A stretch of DNA of 64,000 nucleotides. It comes from Trema orientale (Eukaryota > Streptophyta > Magnoliopsida > Rosales > Cannabaceae). Below, in pieces: positions 57,238 to 64,000 of this stretch. The stretch is from contig JXTC01000146.1 of the NCBI GenBank assembly GCA_002914845.1, positions 504,002 to 568,001 on the forward strand, given 5' to 3'. The translations under genes were made by a program, and so were the position numbers. Every line of letters starts with the position of its first letter. The stretch's first letter is position 1. The notes below the pieces were generated by a model that was not told where the DNA came from, made no database searches, and was given only the letters and a program-made list of their open reading frames with translations.

Positions 57238-60200
57238 ATGATATATACCGCCATAGATACGTTCTACCTTACAGATGAGCAGCTCCAGAATTCGCCTTCG
57301 AGGAAAGATGGAATCGATGATTCCACCGAGACCACCCTCAGGATCTACGGCTGCGATCTCATTCAAGAAAGCGGCATTTTGCTCCGATTGTATGCTATTT
57401 TTCGCTTCAATTTTCTTCTCATATTTATCGTTTAATTTTTATTCGATTTGTTCAACTAAATAAAATTATTTAATTTTATCATTATTTTCACAGGCCCCAA
57501 GCTGTAATGGCGACCGCACAGGTTCTGTTCCATCGCTTTTATTGCAAGAAGTCCTTTGCTCGCTTCAATGTCAAGGTTTGTTTATCTTTTATTTGTCTAC
57601 TTATACTTAGAATTTTAAGTCTTATATATATATATATAAAAATATAAATTTGAAAGGAAAATTGAAGAAGGAATTTTGAATTTGCACGTTCGGGATCTAG
57701 TTTTGGGTTTTCTAGTGTTTGAATATGCCTCCAATTATGCTATTTATCTAACGCTTATTTTGAAATTTTTAACAATTAATGGGTGTGTATATATGTATAT
57801 GTGAGCTCGCGCGCACACACATATAGATGTGTTTTCTTGCGTATCAGTCACAACCTCTCTACATAATCTGTGAGGATTTTCGTATTCCTTGACTGTAGCA
57901 CTAGTTGCATAGTCAGTATCTAATAGCATTATTAGCATGTGTGTTAGTATCTGATTCCTTTTTTTTTTTTTTTTTTTTCCTTTTTTTCCCCTGGGGTATG
58001 ATATATTCTGCAGAAAGTTGCTGCTAGTTGTGTGTGGCTTGCTGCAAAATTGGAGGAATGCCCTAAGAAAGCGAGACAAGTGATTCTTGTTTTTCACAGA
58101 ATGGAATGCAGGAGGGAGAACTTACCCATTGAGCATTTGGATCCGTTTTCGAAGGTATAAGCTTATATAAATTTATTAACTTTCTTCTATTTGTAACAAT
58201 GTAAAAATCTATCTTCAGCTTTAAAATTGACTACGTTTTACTGATTGTCATTTCTGTTTTAACCGTCTTTCTTTTTCTTTGCCAGAAATATTCCGACTTA
58301 AAGATGGAGTTGAGTAGAACAGAAAGACATATCTTGAAAGAAATGGGTTTCATTTGTCACGTTGAACATCCTCATAAATTCATATCAAATTATCTAGCTA
58401 CCCTTGAAACACCTCCAGAACTAAGACAAGAAGCATGGAATCTGGCAAATGATAGGTACTTCTTCAACCATTTTACTTTTAAATATTTGATGGAAAGGAT
58501 ATTGTGGTTTTTTGAATATTATATATTGGAATTACCTTTTCATATTGGTACCATTACTTAGATCTAAAAGACATGCTTGCGGTGTTTTTCTTACCATTTA
58601 GATATTTATATATGGGTCATAATCCAGAGTAGGTAATTTTTTACGAGAAATTTAGGTGGATGACCAATATTTTAAATTTGATTAAGTAGATGTTCGCTTT
58701 TTAAATTTTATATCTAAATTTCTAGGTATATATATTTTTACACTTAGTAGATAAACAACCAATTTCAGTTACTGTACTAAAATATACTGGGTATATAATT
58801 TTTTATACTTCATATATAAAATTTTACACTTGGTATATAAACATATGTACCTGACACTTTGCTATAACATTTAAATGGATATTTACTTAAATTGGGCCCA
58901 AAATTTGGTCATATTTCTATAAAGCCTATTTTTTTTTTCTTTTACCTATCTATAGGTAATTTTTTTTAGCCATTGGATCATTAATCTAACGGCTACCTTA
59001 TTTGAGTGGTTGAAAAAAGAATAATAAATACATATTATTTAATACTTTTCTTTCTATACCTTTTACCATGAAAAGACGTGCATGATGAATTTTAATTGAG
59101 CAAAACTATACCTATAGATAGGTTAAAAAAAATACCTACTAGACTGGTGCCTTTTATATATATATATATATGTATATGCATAGTGCCCTTTTGATTTTTG
59201 GCTTTTTACTGTTACACTATCGTCACAACAATGGGTAACTTGTTTAATTGAAACCAATTTATTTTGTGGAGGCAGCTTGCGTACTACCTTGTGCGTTCGA
59301 TTTAAGAGCGAGGTTGTTGCTTGTGGGGTAGTATATGCTGCTGCCCGTAGGTTTCAGGTACCTCTTCCTGAGAATCCACCATGGTGGAAGGCATTTGATG
59401 CAGAGAAATCAGGAATTGATGAAGTTTGCAGAGTTCTGGCTCACCTCTACAGTCTTCCCAAGGCACAGTACATTCCAGTTTGTAAGGATGGTGATTCATT
59501 TACATTTTCTAACAAGTCATGGGATTCACATTCTCAGCTTCTTCCAAAGGTAATTTTTCTTTCATTTTCTCCACATGCTGTTTAAGATTCTCTGAAAGCA
59601 TGGGGCTCTACTTTCTTTGTACCGTCTTTGCAATAGAGCATCTTACTCTTGTTGATGAATATTATGGCAAATGCTGCTGTCTTTTTTGGGTGGTATTGTA
59701 ACAAGTGATACTGCTTCATTAGACGACCTGTTTGTTGGTGGTTTTAAAGCAGTGTATTGGTTAGAAACATGGTGCTGACTCGGGATGAGTTGATATATGC
59801 TCATAGTGCTTTTGCCATCAATAAAATTGTGACTCTTGAATTTACATTAATAACCTGCATTTCCTTTAAATTTTCTTTTCTGTAGGAAGTCCCATGCAGC
59901 AGCCCACCAGTTAACGGTGATGCCTCTGTTTCGAAGGCTCCTCCGGCAGTTAATGTTGAATCTGGTGAATCCAAGGGTGCAGTGACCAACGTAGTCCTTG
60001 ACAAACTGAAGGGATGGAAAAGAAGTGAGGATGAGTCTAAAAAGAATGTGCCTGTTGAAGGAGAGGCAGGAGAAGAGCCAACACAGAAATCCAAGTCCGA
60101 GCGCAGAACAGAAGCTAGTGGGGACAGGAGCAGGGAGAGAGAGAGGGAGAGGGAGAGAGACAGGGACAGGATAAGGTCTCGAGATCGTGATAGGGGCAGG

Positions 60201-60616
60201 GATTCCGACCGGGAAAGAGATAGAGAGGATGTCGAGAGGGACAGAGACAAGGTCAGGGACCGACGCCATCGTTCCAAGGATAGAACAAAGGATTCAGGTT
60301 GGTTAAGGGGTTTCTCTCAATTTTATGGAACGTTTTCTCAAATATTGTCCACTTTTGGATTTCTTTCGGATATTGGCCTCTTTCGAATTATGTTATTCTG
60401 AGATTTTTATGATTTCGTGTGTTCAATGTGCAGGAGGACATTTGGAGAAATCACGACATCACTCATCAAGAGGTATGTGTTTACGTCCGTTTTAATGTTT
60501 GTATGGCTTCTTTCGTGGAGTGGGTTACGTCATCTGATGAGCTTTCTGATATTACAGATCGTGATTACCACAGTTCTTATTCTTCAAGGGAGAAGGATCG
60601 CTATAGACATCATTAA
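57238..60616 (+). CDS. CYCL1-1: Arginine-rich cyclin L (CYCL1), 442 aa, 8 exons
   Basis: Nuclear cyclin that partners CDKG/CDK11-type kinases and acts in transcription-coupled pre-mRNA splicing; in Arabidopsis CYCL1 also supports meiotic pairing. Exons: 57238-57389, 57494-57575, 58014-58154, 58286-58455, 59276-59549, 59886-60297, 60434-60472, 60558-60616; phases close. The N-terminus [20 protein letters not shown] matches plant cyclin L. Cyclin box 1 runs about 50-165 ([39 protein letters not shown]). Cyclin box 2 runs about 170-270 ([20 protein letters not shown]). From about 335 the protein is a dense Arg/Asp/Glu/Ser 'RD/RE/RS' tail, the splicing-factor-like domain, ending DRYRHH. Intron 4 (820 bp) carries two nested repeats. 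The antisense open frames over exon 6 are shadows of the repetitive Arg-Asp codons. Confidence 0.95.
58614..59151 (-). mobile_element. MITE family C, copy 2, in intron 4 of cyclin L
   Basis: The left terminus 'gggtcataatccagagtagg' and the right terminus, reading inward 'ggcaccagtctagtaggtat', match those of 16150-16380 in reverse orientation. Interior blocks 'ggatcattaatctaacggct' and 'tttaccatgaaaagacgtg' also match inversely. It is enlarged by the insertion at 58645-58926. Confidence 0.7.
58645..58926 (+). repeat. Dispersed ~290-bp repeat, copy 2, nested in MITE family C
   Basis: Matches 6843-7130 from 'gagaaatttaggtgg' to 'catatttctataaagcc'. It interrupts the T-run just inside the left terminus of the surrounding MITE, so it inserted later. 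Confidence 0.75.
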
Positions 60617-62148
60617 TATGCTTGAACCAGTTCTCAGGGCAATTCTTTTGGTTAAAACTTGTATGACATGCTCCAGCCTCTGTTTGTTTCTTTTATTCGA
60701 GACATTCATAAATACTGAACATGAGCAGAATTCGAGAAGACATTATTATGAGAACAAGGACAATCAATTCAGTTGTAATAAATAACCTTGTAAATAATCA
60801 ATGTTATTGGTCTGTTTAACTAGTTATCGTGCCTCAGTAATGCTGGTTTAGTTCCAACTTTTTTTTAAGTTTGAGATGTACTTCCAATTTCTGTAGTGCC
60901 AAAATGGTTCTCTTTTTTGATTCTCAATAAGAAGTGACTGTAACTATATATCGACGTGTTCCTTTTTCATTTAATTTAAACGCTGATTTTTTTTCATTCA
61001 ACAATGAAAACTTCCAGCTATAATTATTTGGGAACAGTACCTGTAGTAACTAAACAATTTGACGTGCAGCTTCCGTAAGTCACAGCTTGATCGTGTATGC
61101 GGTATAAAAGCAATTGTAAACTTTTAAAACTGAAGTATTTCTCTGTCAAAACCAGAAGGCAATGTATGATTTTTTTTCCCCCTACTATTTTATATCATGT
61201 TATGAATTTCAGAGAGTATTTTACTTGCCTTAGGCATGCCCCGAAGATGGGCGAGCCTGCCCTATTTTATTTAGGCTATTTATAAGAAATAGCCGATTTT
61301 TAAACATCAATGTTAGAAAGAACTGTTCTTCCCCCTCCTTTTCACCTATTTAATAAATGGATCTATCTATATACTAGTTATTGCATATAGAAAAAAGGAA
61401 AAATAAGACGTGTATACTAGTATGAAAAAGGAGATTAAATATATTAGTTTTACAACAGAAGAGATAGATGTATATATACCGTTATAAACAAAGAAAAGAA
61501 GAATTATATCTATAGCCAAAAATAAAAATGTTTATTTAATATGCTTGATAAGCCAATATATATATATACACACACACGTATCTTTAACATATCCATACGA
61601 AATAATGTTTCAAGTGTCAAAACCTGATCAATGGTCAGCAAATAGATGTTGCTTTAAAAGAAAAAAAGATACTAGATGTTTGAATTGATGACCTATATGA
61701 TAATTGCTTTATCAGATAAGTTTGAGGTGGTTCAATAAGAGTATTTTTAAGAGTTATTTCACTTGATGAGGATATTTGGATAAGGAAAAAAAATCCACTT
61801 ATTAATAATGGTGAGAGATGATAGAAAGGTTACAATAGAAAGTGTCCGTTACAAAATCTACTAGGTTACAATAGAAAGTGTCCGTTACAAAATCCACTGA
61901 TTGATGTGGCATTGCGAAAATTATCATTGGCGCACATGACATATTGTGTAGCAAAGTACGGTCCAAGTATCATTTCGAAAGCAAGATAATATCATTAAAA
62001 ACACAAAACTAGAATATCATTCATAATAGATGTAAATTTTGTAACATAAGCTTTGATATGAAACCATGACTACTACTATGTACAATTATAATTGCATTTT
62101 CAATCTTTAGAATTGTGGGTCGTCTGAAACCAATAAAAAAGAAAGAGT
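60617..62148. other. Intergenic space between cyclin L and the copine gene (convergent)
   Basis: It holds both 3' UTRs. A 36-bp tandem duplication 'aggttacaatagaaagtgtc' occurs at 61827 and 61863. No other gene seen. Confidence 0.5.
61827..61898 (+). repeat. 36-bp tandem duplication
   Basis: 'aggttacaatagaaagtgtc' plus 'cgttacaaaatc.act' twice in succession with a single difference. Confidence 0.9.
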
Positions 62149-63931
62149 TTAGGCAAAAGTCTGGGCTCCACCGAAGTTGCAAGGCTTGAGATCTCTACAG
62201 CGAACGTAGCTCAAAAACTGCCCGGGCAGCTCTTCCAAAAGAGCTTGAACAGCAGATATCTGTCCTCCTATTAACAACCCACAAACACTTTCATTACTTT
62301 ACCGGCTTCAAAAATAATCTAAAGGAAACAAAAATGTATAAATCTTATTCTTAGCTTGATTAGTGTGTGTATGAACTCACTTTGCACTTCTCGCATGGGA
62401 ACAAACTGTACAATGTCTCGTGTAGCCACACGGCCTGTACTACTCTCCAACCGAATTCCCTTATCTGCGTCAAGAATCTGTCCAAGTGAAATGCCAAATA
62501 TTAGGTGAGAGACTCCACAAACTCTGTTTTACTAGATCAACTGAATAAACAAACAAGAAAAAACAGGACTAATTTTACAATCTAAAGAAAATTAAAAAAA
62601 AAAAAAAATCAGTACCTCCATTTGTGAAAAATCAGCGTTTCCAACTCCAACTATAAGAACGGATAAGGGAAGATCCGACGCCTTCACCAAAGCGTCTTTT
62701 GTTTCTTGAAGGTCAGTAAGGACTCCATCCTGGGAAAGAAAGAAACAAAAAGAAAGCCGTATTGGCATGCTAAATACCAAGTAACAAAGGGATTGGGATA
62801 TGGAAAATCCATAATCGTCTCTACCGTTATAATGAGCAATACAAAGTACTTATTGCCGTGGTGAGAAAGGGACTGGCTGGCAATTTGTGCGGCCCTGTCG
62901 ACAACTTGGCCGAACAAAGTGGGTCCTGCCAGAGAAACATTGTGCAATGCACTGGCGTAGGCAGCCATGATACCTTCAACTCCTGCAACCTATTTTGAAA
63001 CCAAAGAAAATTAACTATAACTATGGCAAGTAAAAGCAAATACTTTTTAATTGGGAAAAAAAAATGTTGTTAAAATGAATGACCAGTAGCTTAAACAAAC
63101 GCTAATGGGTAATTTATTACCTCAAATTCAGTTTCAATTCCACTCAAGTTAAAACAGTGAGATACAGTACCATCTGGTTTCCTTCCTCCAAAGCCCCAAG
63201 CAGGAAAGTGCTTATCAGAGTCATAAAACTGAATGACTTCCCCAACCTCCCTTATCGCCTGCAATTTGTTTAGTCCTTTAGTTGATCTTCTCCTTTTTTT
63301 TTTTTGGGTGGCAGAATACCTCTAAAACCAAAGCTTAGAAAGGACTAAGTTTCGCTACTTTACAGCAAGAAACCCCGCACTACACCACCAGAAACGCATA
63401 CCTGCTGGTAAGAATTCAACCGGCCGTAAGGATCAATGAAGTGCAAAGAATCTGGTCGTCGAGGATCCCCATTTGAACCTGGAAAAATTTTATTGAAAGC
63501 ATAAACCAGACAGCTTCAGTCAACAGAATTATTAGGAGGGGGCTGAGAAAGGGGACAGACCAAACCTTCATTTTACATATCTCGAGTAATTAAACATTTT
63601 ACCATAAAAGTGAAGAATAATGACCTGTAAAATCAACTGCAACCATGAAGTTGAGCTCATATCCACTGGAAATGTAATCAAGAAAGCTGAATTGTTCCTT
63701 CTCACTAAAATGGTCCACAAACAGCTGACCCTTTAATACCTATGTTAAGATATATTTATTGAGAAAAAAGTGAGATACATCTATGAAGGATGAACTGAAA
63801 AAAATTCAAATATAATGATAGAATCTATAGACACCTTTTCCTGAGCACGGTTAGATGATGGCAATACAAAGTTTGCACCAATTCTTTCTTTGTGAAGCTG
63901 TTCCAGTTGTGCTACTGACTTCTGGAGTTTC
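62149..63931 (-). CDS. BON1: Copine BONZAI (BON) family, 3' part, cut by the window edge
   Basis: Calcium-dependent, phospholipid-binding plasma-membrane protein; plant BON copines restrain NLR immune receptors and cell death and affect calcium signalling. Visible exons, in coding order on the complement: 63835-63931, 63625-63739, 63402-63478, 63121-63258, 62825-62989, 62616-62729, 62381-62477, 62149-62267, giving about 306 residues; phases close. They cover the last part of C2B ([20 protein letters not shown]) and the whole A (VWA) domain. The metal site is DFTGSNGDP, followed by [52 protein letters not shown] and [15 protein letters not shown]. The tail [18 protein letters not shown] differs from the Arabidopsis BON1 tail I remember. 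The C2A and most of C2B exons, and the N-terminal myristoylation site, lie beyond 64000. Which BON paralogue it is cannot be settled. Confidence 0.92.
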
Positions 63932-64000
63932 CTGAAGAATTAAACTTAACCTTCAAAATCATTTTTTCTCTCATTTATCCCAAGAGAAAAAATGGTATGA

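Noticed and set aside
59801-60401. Two antisense frames over cyclin L exon 6
   Set aside because: They arise from the repeated Arg-Asp/Arg-Glu codons of the sense strand.
1-64000. tRNA, rRNA or snRNA genes
   Set aside because: I looked for tRNA A/B boxes with a cloverleaf and for conserved snRNA promoter elements and saw none convincing; a covariance-model search would be decisive.

Overview
The window is nuclear DNA of a flowering plant, almost certainly a eudicot. It is AT-rich, its genes have many short GT-AG introns, and it is packed with small transposons and LTR-retrotransposon debris. The recognisable proteins are plant ones: a two-domain apoplastic nucleoside hydrolase, a GID1 gibberellin receptor, a plant-type histone H2A.X, a PAT17-type palmitoyltransferase, an arginine-rich cyclin L and a BONZAI copine. 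A rosid is my guess; the species cannot be fixed from the sequence.

Layout. Positions 1-10.4 kb are gene-free. They hold a decayed Ty3/gypsy (Athila-like) element on the minus strand, whose 3' LTR is split by a solo Ty1/copia LTR, then a second solo gypsy LTR and several MITEs. Positions 11.4-19.2 kb (minus) carry a complete 12-exon nucleoside hydrolase gene (872 codons) with MITE-filled introns. Positions 19.2-26.2 kb are intergenic, with MITEs, a 167-bp tandem repeat and LTR-like remnants. A single-exon coiled-coil tail-anchored protein gene is at 26.7-28.7 kb (plus) and GID1 at 30.95-32.74 kb (minus); the two converge. Positions 33-47 kb are a long gene-poor stretch with foldback elements and one GC-rich pseudogene. 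Positions 47.2-60.6 kb are a gene-dense block, all plus strand: histone H2A.X, a chloroplast-type M41-like (HEAGH) protein, a DHHC S-acyltransferase and cyclin L. The 3' half of a copine gene (minus) enters from the right edge at 62.1-64.0 kb.

These are ordinary dispersed eukaryotic genes with no operon logic. I worked out exon boundaries by hand from splice signals, reading phase and family similarity; the phases close exactly in all six multi-exon genes. One intron is of the GC-AG type.

The most unusual non-genic structure is a short motif, AACGACAA (TTGTCGTTT on the other strand), scattered about every 15-50 bp in three separate clusters. One cluster lies just upstream of the coiled-coil gene, one just upstream of the cyclin L gene, and one in an intron of the nucleoside hydrolase gene. 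I know no named family for it. A second result is a set of Mutator-type non-autonomous elements (three copies of one 152-172 bp family plus two long foldbacks). All five are flanked by perfect 9-bp target duplications that can be read directly.
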